DNA of 64,000 nt from Mycobacterium marinum (lineage in GTDB: Bacteria; Actinomycetota; Actinomycetes; Mycobacteriales; Mycobacteriaceae), in contig NZ_CP024190.1 in assembly GCF_003391395.1 (NCBI RefSeq), positions 372,001-436,000 on the forward strand, written 5' to 3'. The notes beneath the pieces were generated by a model that made no database searches, was not told where the DNA came from, and saw only the letters and a list, made by a program, of their open reading frames with translations. The translations under genes and the position numbers were made by a program. Shown here piece after piece: positions 1 through 8,447 of this stretch. How positions within the stretch are numbered: position 1 is the stretch's first letter; the number at the start of each line of letters is the position of its first letter.

Positions 1-1
1 C

Positions 2-946
2 GAAACCGCCAATTGGCCTGAGGGGCAACTTTTCCCGACGCTGCCCTCGATGATGCGTATCACCCTCAACGCGATCCTGCGCGCGGTCTTCGGTGCCGAT
101 GGCGCCGAACTCGACGAACTGCGCCGGATCATTCCGCCCTGGACCACACTGGGCTCACGGCTGGCGTCGATGCCGAAGCCGAAGCGGCGATACGGCCGCT
201 TCAGCCCGTGGGGTCGGCTCGCCGAGTATCGGCGCCAGTACGACGTGATCATCGACAGGCTGATCGACCAGGAGCGGTCGGACCCGAACTTCTCGGATCG
301 GACCGACGTGCTGGCCCTGATGCTGCGCAGCACCTACGACGATGGTTCACGCATGTCGCGCAAGGATATTGGCGACGAGCTCCTGGCATTGCTGGCGGCG
401 GGGCATGAAACGACGGCGTCCACGTTGTCGTGGGCGTTTGAGCGGGTGACCCGCCACCCTGATCTGCTGGCGGCCCTGGTGGCCGAGGCGGGCGATGCCG
501 GACAGGCCGAAAATGCGGGGGGCGAGCTACGCCAGGCCACCATCCTGGAAGTGCAGCGAGCCAGGACGGTCATCGATTTCGCGGCCAGGCACGTCTATGC
601 GCCGCAGTACCAGCTTGGCCAGTGGATGATTCCGCGCGGGCAATCGATCCTCGTCAACATCGCGCAGATGCATGCCAATCCCGACATTTTCCCAGACCCG
701 CAGCGCTTCGATCCGCAGCGTTTCATCGGTGGTAGACCGTCCACCTTCGGGTGGATCCCGTTCGGTGGCGGAACCCGGCGGTGCGTGGGTGCCGCGTTCG
801 CCAACATGGAAATGGACGTGGTGCTGCGAGCGGTGCTGCGCAACTTCACCATCGAACCGACCACCGCTGCCGGCGAGCGGCTGTTTTGCCGGGGTGTGGC
901 CTACACCCCCAAGAACGGTGGCCGGATTGTGGTGCACCGTCGCTGA
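2..946 (+). CDS. cyp138: Cytochrome P450, CYP138-type (5' end outside window)
   Basis: Haem-thiolate monooxygenase, C-terminal part only: the frame is open from base 2, so the start lies upstream. Visible P450 landmarks are the I-helix motif AGHETT, an ExxR-type K-helix (EVQR) and the haem loop FGGGTRRCVG, whose cysteine codon is at 782-784. It converges on msrA with a 36-base gap. Position next to msrA and the Rv0138-type gene matches cyp138 of M. tuberculosis, which is the basis for the name. The substrate is unknown. The haem loop makes the family certain; the CYP138 assignment rests on synteny and would need a full-length comparison. Confidence 0.9.
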   Translation, partial: ETANWPEGQLFPTLPSMMRITLNAILRAVFGADGAELDELRRIIPPWTTLGSRLASMPKPKRRYGRFSPWGRLAEYRRQYDVIIDRLIDQERSDPNFSDRTDVLALMLRSTYDDGSRMSRKDIGDELLALLAAGHETTASTLSWAFERVTRHPDLLAALVAEAGDAGQAENAGGELRQATILEVQRARTVIDFAARHVYAPQYQLGQWMIPRGQSILVNIAQMHANPDIFPDPQRFDPQRFIGGRPSTFGWIPFGGGTRRCVGAAFANMEMDVVLRAVLRNFTIEPTTAAGERLFCRGVAYTPKNGGRIVVHRR

Positions 947-982
947 TCCCGGGGCCGGGCTTCAGGGCCAGCGGCGCCGCGG

Positions 983-1498
983 CTATTGGCCGGCGGTGGC
1001 CCGTCGCGGCAGCTTCCACCCCGGCCGGATGAAGTGGCAGGTGTAACCGCTGGGGTAACGCTGCAGGTAATCCTGGTGTTCGGGCTCCGCCTCCCAGAAG
1101 TCCCCGGCCGGGCTTACCTCGGTCACCACCTTGCCGGGCCACAGGCCGGACGCTTCGACATCGGCGATGGTGTCCAGCGCGACTCGTTTCTGCTCGTCGT
1201 CGAGGTAGTAGATGGCCGACCGGTAGCTGGTGCCGCGGTCATTGCCCTGGCGGTTCGGCGTCGTCGGATCGTGGATCTGGAAAAAGAACTCCAACAGTGT
1301 GCGGTAGTCGGTGGCTTGGGGGTCGAAGATGATTTCGACGGCCTCGGCATGAGTTCCGTGGTTGCGGTACGTCGCGTTGGCGACGTCGCCGCCGCTGTAG
1401 CCGACTCGCGTCGCGATCACACCGGGCTGCTTGCGGATCAGGTCTTGCATTCCCCAGAAGCAGCCACCGGCCAGTATTGCCTTTTGCGGGCTCGTCAT
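983..1498 (-). CDS. msrA: Peptide methionine-(S)-S-oxide reductase MsrA
   Basis: Reduces methionine-S-sulfoxide in proteins and free methionine, a cytosolic oxidative-damage repair step. The protein is 171 residues. The catalytic motif GCFWG places the nucleophilic cysteine at residue 13, and a second cysteine at residue 154 in YTCHF is positioned as the resolving cysteine recycled by thioredoxin. A strong ribosome site (GAGGAGG) lies about 7 bases upstream of the ATG and fixes the start. It is divergent from the NTF2-like gene at 1655, with 156 bases between them. Orthologue of Rv0137c by family and position. Confidence 0.95.
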
Positions 1499-1654
1499 CG
1501 TGGTCCTCCTCGCCAGCCGGGTACTCCGGGTACCCCAGGGACCCAGGCCGTTCCCAGGCTACACTCCGGCGATGTGGTGTAACGGTGTCAGAAAGCTTGA
1601 CGTGAGATCCGATGCCGGCCAAGAAATTCGCTTTTCCAGCAGATCGGTCTTGTC

Positions 1655-2161
1655 GTGAGTGGGCCGGAGTTTTCTCGCAGCGAACTGGCGGCGGCCTTCG
1701 AGAAGTTCGAGGACACCGTTGCCCGCGCGGCCGCGTCGCGGGATTGGGATGCCTGGGTGCAGCACTACACGCCAGACGTCGAGTACATCGAACATGCGGC
1801 CGGCACGATGCACGGCCGCGAGCAAGTGCGCGCCTGGATTTGGCAAACGATGACGACCTTTCCGGGCAGTCACATGGTGGCGTTCCCGTCGTTGTGGTCG
1901 GTCATCGACGAGTCCACCGGACGGATCATTCTGGAACTGGACAACCCGATGCGCGATCCGGGTGACGGCAGCGTGATCAGCGCGACCAACATTTCGATCA
2001 TCACCTATGCCGGCGACGGCCAGTGGTGCCGTCAAGAAGATATCTACAACCCGCTGCGCTTTCTGCGAGCCGGGCTGAAGTGGTGCCGAAAGGCCGCGGA
2101 GCTGGGCACGATCGATGAAGCCGCCGCGAACTGGATGCAGCGGTACGGGGGCTCGCAATGA
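1655..2161 (+). CDS. NTF2/SnoaL-like protein, Rv0138-type
   Basis: A 168-residue single-domain protein with the pattern of the NTF2-like (SnoaL) alpha+beta barrel: an N-terminal helix pair, then WVQHYTPDVEYIEH and a GREQVRAWI segment, as in ketosteroid-isomerase-like folds. Start is GTG at 1655. The stop overlaps the next start in an ATGA junction (2158-2161), so it is probably translationally coupled to the epimerase that follows. Members of this fold are isomerases, cyclases or dehydratases or simply bind ligands; no catalytic residue can be assigned here. Function unknown; conserved position suggests a shared pathway with the following reductase. Confidence 0.8.
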   Translation: MSGPEFSRSELAAAFEKFEDTVARAAASRDWDAWVQHYTPDVEYIEHAAGTMHGREQVRAWIWQTMTTFPGSHMVAFPSLWSVIDESTGRIILELDNPMRDPGDGSVISATNISIITYAGDGQWCRQEDIYNPLRFLRAGLKWCRKAAELGTIDEAAANWMQRYGGSQ

Positions 2162-3180
2162 GTGCGGGGCCCAAACTCGTCATCGGCGCCAATGGGTTTC
2201 TCGGCTCGCACGTCACCCGCATGCTGATCGAGGATGGCGCGCAGGTACGGGTGATGGTGCGGCCCACCGCCAACACCCGCAGCATCGACGACCTGCCGGT
2301 CACCCGATTCCATGGCGACATCTTCGACACGGCCGTGGTGCGCGAGGCGATGCAGGGTTGTGACGACGTCTATTACTGCGTGGTCGACGCGCGCGCCTGG
2401 TTACGCGACCCGGCGCCGCTTTTTCACACCAACGTCGAAGGCCTGCGCAATGTCCTCGACGTCGCCAAGAACGCCGGCCTGCGCCGCTTCGTGTTCACCA
2501 GCAGCTATGCGACGGTGGATCGTCGGCATGGGCACGTGGCGACCGAGGAGGACCGGATCGGGTCACGGCGGGTCTCGTCCTACGTCCAATCCCGGGTTCA
2601 GGCCGAAGATCTCGTCATGGACTACGTGGCCCAACATGGACTGCCCGCGGTGGCGATGTGCGTCTCGACTACCTACGGCAGCGGCGACTGGGGCCGCACC
2701 CCCCACGGCGCCTTCATCGCCGGTGCGGTGTTCGGCAAGCTGCCGTTCCTGATGAACGGCATCAAGCTGGAAGTGGTGGGTGTCGACGATGCGGCCAGGG
2801 CGATGATCCTGGCCGCCGAACGCGGGCGCAGCGGCCAGCGCTATCTGATCTCCGAGCGGATGATCGCGTTGAAAGAGGTGGTGCGGATCGCGGCCGACGA
2901 GGCCGGGGTAGCACCGCCGCAACGGACGATCTCGGTGCCGATGCTCTATGCCCTGGGTGCGCTGGGCAGCTTGCGGGCGCGGCTCACCGGCAAAGACGCC
3001 GAACTCAGCCTGGAATCGGTGCGGATGATGCGCGCCGAGGCCGAGGTCGACCACGCCAAGGCGGTGCGCGAGTTGGGCTGGCAGCCGCGGCCCGTCGAGG
3101 AATCGATACGCGAGGCAGCGCGGTTCTGGGCGTCGATGCGCAAGAACACCCAAGGCGCCAGGACGGGACAGTCGGAGTAG
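2158..3180 (+). CDS. NAD-dependent epimerase/dehydratase family reductase, Rv0139-type
   Basis: Extended short-chain dehydrogenase of 340 residues. The Rossmann motif GANGFLGSHV lies at about residues 8-17 (GxxGxxG) and the fold continues with FTSSYATVD. The catalytic region reads YVQSR: the tyrosine is present but the usual lysine of YxxxK is an arginine. The family includes dihydroflavonol-4-reductase-like and 3-beta-HSD-like enzymes that reduce or epimerise hydroxyl/keto groups with NAD(P)H. It overlaps the preceding NTF2-like gene by 4 bases. Substrate unknown; the Y-x3-R variant is conservative but worth checking against homologues. Confidence 0.85.
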   Translation: MSAGPKLVIGANGFLGSHVTRMLIEDGAQVRVMVRPTANTRSIDDLPVTRFHGDIFDTAVVREAMQGCDDVYYCVVDARAWLRDPAPLFHTNVEGLRNVLDVAKNAGLRRFVFTSSYATVDRRHGHVATEEDRIGSRRVSSYVQSRVQAEDLVMDYVAQHGLPAVAMCVSTTYGSGDWGRTPHGAFIAGAVFGKLPFLMNGIKLEVVGVDDAARAMILAAERGRSGQRYLISERMIALKEVVRIAADEAGVAPPQRTISVPMLYALGALGSLRARLTGKDAELSLESVRMMRAEAEVDHAKAVRELGWQPRPVEESIREAARFWASMRKNTQGARTGQSE

Positions 3181-3233
3181 CCGCGCGGGCTCGCGTCGCC
3201 CGAGCGGTGCGAACACCGGACCAAAGGTGGGAA

Positions 3234-3261
3234 GTCTGCAACGCCATCGAGCGTTGCAGAC
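3234..3261 (+). promoter_or_regulatory. Perfect 10-bp stem-loop in the leader of the DUF427 gene
   Basis: GTCTGCAACG (3234-3243) is followed by 8 bases and then its exact reverse complement CGTTGCAGAC (3252-3261). It lies between the epimerase stop (3180) and the DUF427 start (3292). No T-run follows, so a classical terminator is not indicated. It could be a 5' leader element, an RNA-processing site or an operator. Confidence 0.6.
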
Positions 3262-3267
3262 CAAAGA

Positions 3268-3279
3268 CTCGGATCCGAG
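3268..3279 (+). promoter_or_regulatory. 12-bp palindrome overlapping the DUF427 ribosome-binding site
   Basis: CTCGGATCCGAG is self-complementary and can fold as a 4-bp stem with a GATC loop. Its 3' half runs into the Shine-Dalgarno sequence GAGGAGGT (3277-3284) of the gene starting at 3292, so the structure could mask ribosome access. Confidence 0.45.
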
Positions 3280-3291
3280 GAGGTACTGACC

Positions 3292-3672
3292 ATGAGCCAT
3301 CGAAAAGTTCTAGAGCCCTCGGCGGGGCACCCGATCACCATCGAGCCGACCAAGGGACGGGTTCAGGTGCGGGTCAACGGCGAGCTCATTGCCGACACCG
3401 CCGCGGCACTGGAATTGCGCGAGGCTACTTTGCCTGCGGTGCAGTACATTCCGCGTGCTGACGTGGTTGCCGACCGGTTGACCCGCACCGACACCAGCAG
3501 CTATTGCCCGTTCAAGGGTGATGCCAGCTACTACAGCGTGACCACCAGCACCGGCGACACCGTCGCGGATGTGATCTGGACTTATGAACAGCCCTATCCC
3601 GCGGTTGCCGAGATCGCCGGGCACGTCGCCTTCTACCCCAACAAGGCAGAAATCAGCGTCATACCGGATTAG
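3292..3672 (+). CDS. DUF427 family protein, single domain (Rv0140-type)
   Basis: A 126-residue cytosolic protein with the DUF427 signature: YIPRADV, the block SSYCPFKGDASYYS and a following aromatic stretch IWTYEQPYP. The family is widespread in actinobacteria and has no established biochemical role. Start ATG at 3292 is supported by the strong GAGGAGGT site 7 bases upstream. Its leader carries two nested inverted repeats. The 3' end overlaps the convergent NTF2-like gene by 14 bases. The protein at 43609-44286 carries two copies of the same type of domain. Confidence 0.85.
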   Translation: MSHRKVLEPSAGHPITIEPTKGRVQVRVNGELIADTAAALELREATLPAVQYIPRADVVADRLTRTDTSSYCPFKGDASYYSVTTSTGDTVADVIWTYEQPYPAVAEIAGHVAFYPNKAEISVIPD

Positions 3673-4072
3673 CGCCGGCCGGGAACACCGCCGCGAAGGA
3701 CTGGGTGTCGCTGTATTCCCGCAGCGAGACGATCAGCCCGTCCTTGGTCTCGAAGATGCAGACAAACGGGCTGTCGTAGCGCACGCCGGTGGCCGTCATG
3801 CCCTCGGACTGTCCCTCGATCACCACCGTTTCGCCCTCGTTGACGCAGCGCCGCAGGTCGATGTTGATCTCGAAGACCTTCTTGCGTTGTTCCACCGCGC
3901 GGCGCAGCGCATCCTTTTCGAACGCGCTGCGGGTGATGATGCTCCAGTAGGTGAAATCGTCGCTGAGCAGCGCGAAACCCTCGTCTAGATCCCCGCCCTC
4001 GCACATACTTTGCAGAAACATCCACGCCAGTTCTGCCTGCGGGTCATCGAACGGCGTCATCACGTAAGTCAT
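3659..4072 (-). CDS. NTF2/SnoaL-like protein, Rv0141c-type
   Basis: A 137-residue NTF2-like protein. Visible pattern: N-terminal helix WMFLQSM, the short loop then FALLSDDFTYW, and strands with IEGQSEGMTATG and SPFVCIFETKDGLI, typical of the SnoaL/limonene epoxide hydrolase-like group. Its last 14 bases overlap the 3' end of the DUF427 gene on the other strand. Its start is 60 bases from the divergent glycosylase start at 4133, so the two share a short promoter region. Catalytic role not assignable. Confidence 0.8.
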   Translation of the reverse strand: MTYVMTPFDDPQAELAWMFLQSMCEGGDLDEGFALLSDDFTYWSIITRSAFEKDALRRAVEQRKKVFEINIDLRRCVNEGETVVIEGQSEGMTATGVRYDSPFVCIFETKDGLIVSLREYSDTQSFAAVFPAGANPV

Positions 4073-4132
4073 CCTGTCTCGGAAGCCAGTTTGCGGTCAA
4101 TTGACCGGGCCGTCGGAATACGGAGTTCTCAG

Positions 4133-5044
4133 GTGAAGATTGAGCGCACGGTCACGTTCGCTGGGGCCGCTGGGTTCGGGCACACCCTGGCGCCGCTTCG
4201 CCGCGGCCGCGGGGACCCGTGCTTTCGGGTCCCGGGGGACGGCACGATCTGGCGTACCAGCCTGCTGGGCTCCGGCCCCGTCGCCGCCCGGTTCAGCCGC
4301 TGCGCGCCCGATACCGCTCATTGCGAGGCCTGGGGGAGCGGCGCCGAGGAATTCATCGATCGGCTACCGGCGTTGCTGGGTGCCGACGACGACGCCGCGG
4401 ATTTCGTTCCGCGGGATCCGACGGTTGCCGCCGCGCACCGACGGCTGCCGAATTTGCGGTTGGGGCGCACCGGACAGGTGCTGGAGGCGGTGCTTCCCGC
4501 GGTCATCGAGCAGCGGGTGCCCGGCGCGGAGGCGTTTCGGTCCTGGCGGTTGTTGGTCACGCGGTATGGGACCCCGGCCCCCGGTCCGGCGCCGGACGGG
4601 ATGCGGGTGCCGCCGTCGGCGGATGCGTGGCGGGCCATTCCGTCCTGGGAGTTTCACCGCGCCAACGTCGATCCCGGGCGGGCACGGACGGTCGTGGGCT
4701 GCGCGCAGCGGGCGTCGGCACTGCAACGGCTTGTCACGCGGCCCGCGGGGGAGGCCCTGGCCGCGCTGACGAGCTTGCCCGGCGTCGGGGTGTGGACTGC
4801 CGCCGAGACCGTGCAACGCGCGTTCGGTGATGCTGATGCGGTATCGGTGGGGGATTACCACATCCCGAAGATGATCGGCTGGACGTTGCTGGGCCATCCG
4901 GTCGATGACGCCGGCATGCTCGAGCTGCTGGAACCGATGCGGCCTCACCGGCATCGGGTGGTTCGGTTGCTCGAGGCCAGCGGACTGGCGCGCGAGCCCC
5001 GCCGCGGGCCGCGGCTACCGGTGCAGAACATCCGCTCGCTCTGA
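4133..5044 (+). CDS. HhH-GPD superfamily DNA glycosylase-like protein, Rv0142-type
   Basis: About 303 residues from GTG 4133, chosen because starts further upstream would run into the divergent gene ending its 5' side at 4072. The C-terminal half holds the helix-hairpin-helix LTSLPGVGVWTAAET followed about 20 residues later by SVGDYHIPK, whose aspartate occupies the catalytic position of AlkA/EndoIII-type glycosylases. The N-terminal half resembles the AlkA N-terminal beta domain loosely. Likely role: removal of damaged (possibly alkylated) bases in base excision repair. Substrate specificity cannot be read from sequence alone. Confidence 0.8.
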   Translation: MKIERTVTFAGAAGFGHTLAPLRRGRGDPCFRVPGDGTIWRTSLLGSGPVAARFSRCAPDTAHCEAWGSGAEEFIDRLPALLGADDDAADFVPRDPTVAAAHRRLPNLRLGRTGQVLEAVLPAVIEQRVPGAEAFRSWRLLVTRYGTPAPGPAPDGMRVPPSADAWRAIPSWEFHRANVDPGRARTVVGCAQRASALQRLVTRPAGEALAALTSLPGVGVWTAAETVQRAFGDADAVSVGDYHIPKMIGWTLLGHPVDDAGMLELLEPMRPHRHRVVRLLEASGLAREPRRGPRLPVQNIRSL

Positions 5045-5065
5045 AGATGTCGCGGCAGCCGTCGG

Positions 5066-5080
5066 GGCCCCATCGGGGCT
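5066..5080 (+). terminator. GC-rich hairpin after the glycosylase gene
   Basis: GCCCC-ATC-GGGGC (5067-5079), extendable by a G-T wobble, starts about 20 bases after the stop at 5044, in the gap between convergent genes. No T-tract follows, as is common for mycobacterial hairpins. Confidence 0.4.
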
Positions 5081-5137
5081 CAGACGCGAAGACCCGGCAA
5101 CCGGCGCCGATGTGCGGCCCAATCCCGCGGTGTCGCG

Positions 5138-6583
5138 TCAGTTTCCGCGGTCGGCGGCCCTGGCTGCGCGTTCGGCTTCGGCGGTTTCGCGATTGAGCCG
5201 TTGCGCTTCGTAGATGGTGACGTTGGTGCGAGACATCAACAGCGATGCGATCCCGACCGCGAGGATGGCCCCGGGCACCACCGAGAAGGAGCCGGTCATT
5301 TCCGCGACCATGATCATGACGGCCAGTGGGGCACGTGAGACGCTGCCGAAACAGGTCATCATCGCCACGACGACGAAGATTCCCGGTGCGTCTGGCACAC
5401 CGGGCAGCCCGGTTAGCTCGCCCAGTCGCCAGATCGCGGCTCCCACGAAGGCGCCGATGACGATTCCCGGGCCGAACAACCCGCCGGAGCCACCGGTTCC
5501 GATCGACAGGGAGGTGGCCAGGATCTTGGCGACCGGCAAGACGATGATGATCCACAACGGGATTGCCATGAGTGCATTGCGATCGGCCGCCAGCTGCGCC
5601 CAGCCGTAGCCACTGCTCAAGATCTGGGGAATCAAGAGTCCCATCAGCCCGACCAGCAGTCCGCCGACCGCCGGCTTGATGACCGGACCACCGGGCAGGC
5701 GGTGCGCAAGTCCCACCGACGCGTGAAACACCCGCGCGTACAGGTAGCCGATGGCCGCGGCGACCACCCCGATCACCACGAACCACAGCAGGGGCCAGGC
5801 CTTTTCGAAGCGATACTCGGCGTCGATGTAGCCGAACAGGGGGTCGAAACCCATGAACGCGCCCAGCACCGCGTACGCCGTGCCGGAGGTGATGAAACCG
5901 GGCAACAGACTGCGGTAGTCGAAGTCATCGCGGTAGGTGATCGATGCGGCCAGCACCGCTCCGCCCAGCGGCGCGGCGAAGATAGCGCCGATGCCCGCAC
6001 CGATACCGAGGGCCACCGCGGTCCGGCCGTCCTCGTCGGATAGGCCCAACCGGCGGGTCAGAAAGGAACAGAAGCCGGCCGAGATCTGTGCGGTGGGGCC
6101 TTCCCGGCCACCTGAACCACCCGATCCGATGGTCAGCGCGCTGGCCACCATCTTCACCAGGACCGCCCGGCTGCGGATGCTGCGGGGATTGGTGTGTACC
6201 GCCTCGATGGCCTCGTCGGTGCCATGCCCGGTGGCCTCCGGCGCGAATCTGGCCACGATGAATGCCGAGAGCAGCGCACCACCGGTGGTGATCAGCGGAA
6301 TCGCCCAGGGGCGCACGAAACCGCTGGAGCCGTGGCTGCCGCCCTCCCCGACCGGCGTCGGGATGTGGTAGTCCGCAAGGTAACCGAGCAGAAACTCGCC
6401 GGTGTATTTCAGCGCGAGATAGAAGACCACCGCGCCAAGCCCGGCGATCCCACCGATCGTGATGCCCAACAGGAACCATTTTTGTAGGTAGCCGGCATTC
6501 CTGATCGAGGCGCCGAATCTCCCGCCGGCGGCGGCGGGAGACACCTCTGTTGACTCGTTGGGGTTTGGTTTCTGGTCGCTCAC
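5138..6583 (-). CDS. CLC-family chloride channel/transporter, Rv0143c-type
   Basis: Multi-pass inner-membrane anion transporter of about 481 residues from GTG 6583; a longer reading frame upstream would invade the pirin promoter. CLC hallmarks are GSGGREGP, with the gating glutamate in GREGP, and GLFGPG matching the GxFxP signature. The GSGIP-equivalent site reads GHGTDE, so the usual selectivity serine is not obvious. Many hydrophobic segments occur across the protein (for example WFLLGITIGGIAGLGAVVFY). Members exchange chloride for protons or act as channels. It is divergent from pirin with 97 bases between the starts. Orthologue of Rv0143c by position. Confidence 0.88.
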   Translation of the reverse strand: MSDQKPNPNESTEVSPAAAGGRFGASIRNAGYLQKWFLLGITIGGIAGLGAVVFYLALKYTGEFLLGYLADYHIPTPVGEGGSHGSSGFVRPWAIPLITTGGALLSAFIVARFAPEATGHGTDEAIEAVHTNPRSIRSRAVLVKMVASALTIGSGGSGGREGPTAQISAGFCSFLTRRLGLSDEDGRTAVALGIGAGIGAIFAAPLGGAVLAASITYRDDFDYRSLLPGFITSGTAYAVLGAFMGFDPLFGYIDAEYRFEKAWPLLWFVVIGVVAAAIGYLYARVFHASVGLAHRLPGGPVIKPAVGGLLVGLMGLLIPQILSSGYGWAQLAADRNALMAIPLWIIIVLPVAKILATSLSIGTGGSGGLFGPGIVIGAFVGAAIWRLGELTGLPGVPDAPGIFVVVAMMTCFGSVSRAPLAVMIMVAEMTGSFSVVPGAILAVGIASLLMSRTNVTIYEAQRLNRETAEAERAARAADRGN

Positions 6584-6632
6584 AGCACGGCCCTGACAAG
6601 CATTTGGCCATCCTATGACAGACCGGAATAAG

Positions 6633-6656
6633 CGGACTCTAGTCCGGTTATACCGG
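6633..6656. promoter_or_regulatory. Two nested dyads between the CLC and pirin genes
   Basis: CGGACT-CT-AGTCCG (6633-6646) is a perfect 6-bp inverted repeat and CCGGT-TAT-ACCGG (6644-6656) a perfect 5-bp one overlapping it. They lie 25-48 bases upstream of the pirin ATG and about 50 bases from the CLC start, a typical place for a repressor operator serving both genes. The regulator is unknown. Confidence 0.5.
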
Positions 6657-6680
6657 TAGTCGTTTGAATAGGAGGTAGTG

Positions 6681-7667
6681 ATGCCCGCTGTTACCGCAGA
6701 CACGCTCACGTTGCCCCGGGTGCGTCCGCCCCGGCCCGTCGACACGGAGCGTCCGGTCCGTTCGATCACATCCGGCCCGCGCGGCTACGAGGGTGAGGGA
6801 TTCCCGGTGGTCCGGGCCTTTGCGGGGGTCGGCATGGCCGCCCTGGACCCGTTCGTGCACATGGACCAGATCGGCGAAGTGGAGTACGAGCCGGGAGAGC
6901 CTCGGGGCACCGACTGGCATCCGCACCGAGGGTTCGAGACGGTCACCTACATGATCGACGGGAAACTCGCGCACCAGGACTCTCATGGCGGCGGAGGCCT
7001 GATCACCGACGGTGCGACGCAATGGATGACGGCCGGATCGGGCATCCTACATATAGAAACACCACCTGTCGATACCGTCTTGCGCGGCGGAACGTTCCAC
7101 GGCATTCAGCTGTGGGTGAATCTGCCGCGGAAAAGGAAGTTCACGCCACCGCGCTACCAGGCCATCGAAGGCGGCGACGTTGAGCTGCTCGCGTCCGCGG
7201 ATGGTGGGGCTCTGGTTCGCCTTATCGCCGGCGAGATCGACGGCCATCGCGGGCCCGGAATCACCCATACGCCGATCACCCTCGCGCATGCGACTGTCCA
7301 CGCTGGTGCTCAGCTGAACATTCCATGGCAGCGTGATCTAAATTCGCTGGTGTACGTTCTGGCCGGCCGTGGCGCGGTGGGGCCGGCCGGCCACCCAATT
7401 CACCAGGGGCAACTGGCGGTCATGGGTGCCGGGGACCGGATTACCGTCGTCGCCGACTCTGTGTCGGACAAATATCGTGGTACGGCTCTTGAGCTGCTCA
7501 TCTTGGGCGGTCGCCCGATCCGGGAACCGGTCGTTCACTACGGGCCGTTTGTGATGAATTCCAAGGCCGAAGTGATCGAGGCCTTCGAGGATTATCAATC
7601 TGGGAAGTTCCGTAGCATCCCGGCGAACGCGCTGGAGCCGCATCGTGGCGGTGGCACACTCGAGTGA
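6681..7667 (+). CDS. Pirin family protein (cupin fold)
   Basis: A 328-residue two-cupin protein. The N-terminal cupin shows the pirin metal-site pattern: HPHRGFETVTY, then HQDS and later HIETPP, supplying three histidines and a glutamate for an Fe/metal ion. Bacterial pirins act as quercetin dioxygenases or redox-sensing partners of other enzymes; which applies here is not visible. ATG 6681 is chosen over the adjacent GTG 6678 because the AGGAGG site at 6670-6675 is correctly spaced from it. The stop overlaps the following TetR start by one base, so the two are likely co-transcribed. No pirin gene sits here in M. tuberculosis as I recall it, so this is probably an insertion. Confidence 0.9.
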   Translation: MPAVTADTLTLPRVRPPRPVDTERPVRSITSGPRGYEGEGFPVVRAFAGVGMAALDPFVHMDQIGEVEYEPGEPRGTDWHPHRGFETVTYMIDGKLAHQDSHGGGGLITDGATQWMTAGSGILHIETPPVDTVLRGGTFHGIQLWVNLPRKRKFTPPRYQAIEGGDVELLASADGGALVRLIAGEIDGHRGPGITHTPITLAHATVHAGAQLNIPWQRDLNSLVYVLAGRGAVGPAGHPIHQGQLAVMGAGDRITVVADSVSDKYRGTALELLILGGRPIREPVVHYGPFVMNSKAEVIEAFEDYQSGKFRSIPANALEPHRGGGTLE

Positions 7668-8302
7668 TGCAGTTAACGGCCAGCCGAGGTCCAGGCCGTC
7701 CCCCCGCGGCGAAAGCTGACGACACCCGCCGGCGCATCGTTGGTGCTGCCCGCGAAGTGTTCAGTGAACGCGGATATGACGGGGCGACGTTCCAGGCGAT
7801 TGCTATCAGCGCCGATTTGACCCGGCCAGCGATCAATCACTACTTCGCCAGCAAGCAGGCTCTGTATCGCGAAGTGGTGGTTCAGACCAACGAACTGGTC
7901 GTCGCCGCCGGTGTTGAACGGGCTCGCTCGGTGCAGACCCTGCTGGGGCAGCTGTGCGCGTTCGTGATGGTGGCGAAGGAGGCCGATGCCTCCCATCCTG
8001 CCACCACGGCGTTCCTGGCCACGGCCGTGCTCGAATCGCAGCGTCATCCGGAATTGCGGCGCAGTGACCACGACGCGGTCGCGGCCACCCGTGAATTTCT
8101 GGACACCGCCGTTCGCGATGCGATCCAGCGGGGGGAACTCGAGGCGGGGGTTGACGCGTCTCAGTTGGCGGAGGCGTTGTTGGTCCTGCTGTGCGGCGTG
8201 GGCTTCTATGCCGGGTTTGTGGGCAGCTACCGGGACATGGAAAACATCCTGGACACGCTGTGCAAGATGATGGCCGGCACGCTGTGGAAGCCGCGGTCCT
8301 AG
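7667..8302 (+). CDS. TetR family transcriptional regulator, Rv0144-type
   Basis: About 211 residues. The N-terminal helix-turn-helix reads FQAIAISADLTRPAINHYF followed by ASKQALY, the classic TetR DNA-binding domain; the C-terminal helical domain should bind a small ligand. ATG 7667 overlaps the pirin stop (TGA 7665-7667), with a GTG three bases earlier as alternative. By position it is the orthologue of Rv0144 and a candidate regulator of pirin, itself and the downstream methyltransferases. A TetR-like dyad at 8424-8436 upstream of the first methyltransferase is a possible target. Confidence 0.88.
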   Translation: MQLTASRGPGRPPAAKADDTRRRIVGAAREVFSERGYDGATFQAIAISADLTRPAINHYFASKQALYREVVVQTNELVVAAGVERARSVQTLLGQLCAFVMVAKEADASHPATTAFLATAVLESQRHPELRRSDHDAVAATREFLDTAVRDAIQRGELEAGVDASQLAEALLVLLCGVGFYAGFVGSYRDMENILDTLCKMMAGTLWKPRS

Positions 8303-8423
8303 CGGAGCGGTCGCAGGCGTAATTGCTGGATTACTGGCCAATTAGCGGTGTCGGCCCAGTTGTAGCCCCCAACGGTGGATCGGCTTGCCGTGACCTGGGC
8401 CACACAGAGTATAGGTTGCCTAA

Positions 8424-8436
8424 CTTACTAGGTAGC
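8424..8436. promoter_or_regulatory. Imperfect TetR-type dyad before the methyltransferase cluster
   Basis: CTTACTAGGTAGC forms an imperfect inverted repeat (CTTAC / GTAGC, 4 of 5 paired) 12 bases upstream of ATG 8448, overlapping a TATAGGTT/TAACTT AT-rich stretch that could be the -10 region. The TetR gene just upstream is the natural candidate binder. Confidence 0.35.
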
Positions 8437-8447
8437 ATGGTTTGGTC

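Noticed and set aside
8411..8428. TATAGGTTGCCTAACTTA as an iron (IdeR) box
   Set aside because: Half-sites are partly similar, but the spacing between AGGTT and CTAAC is one base short and the outer arms do not match.
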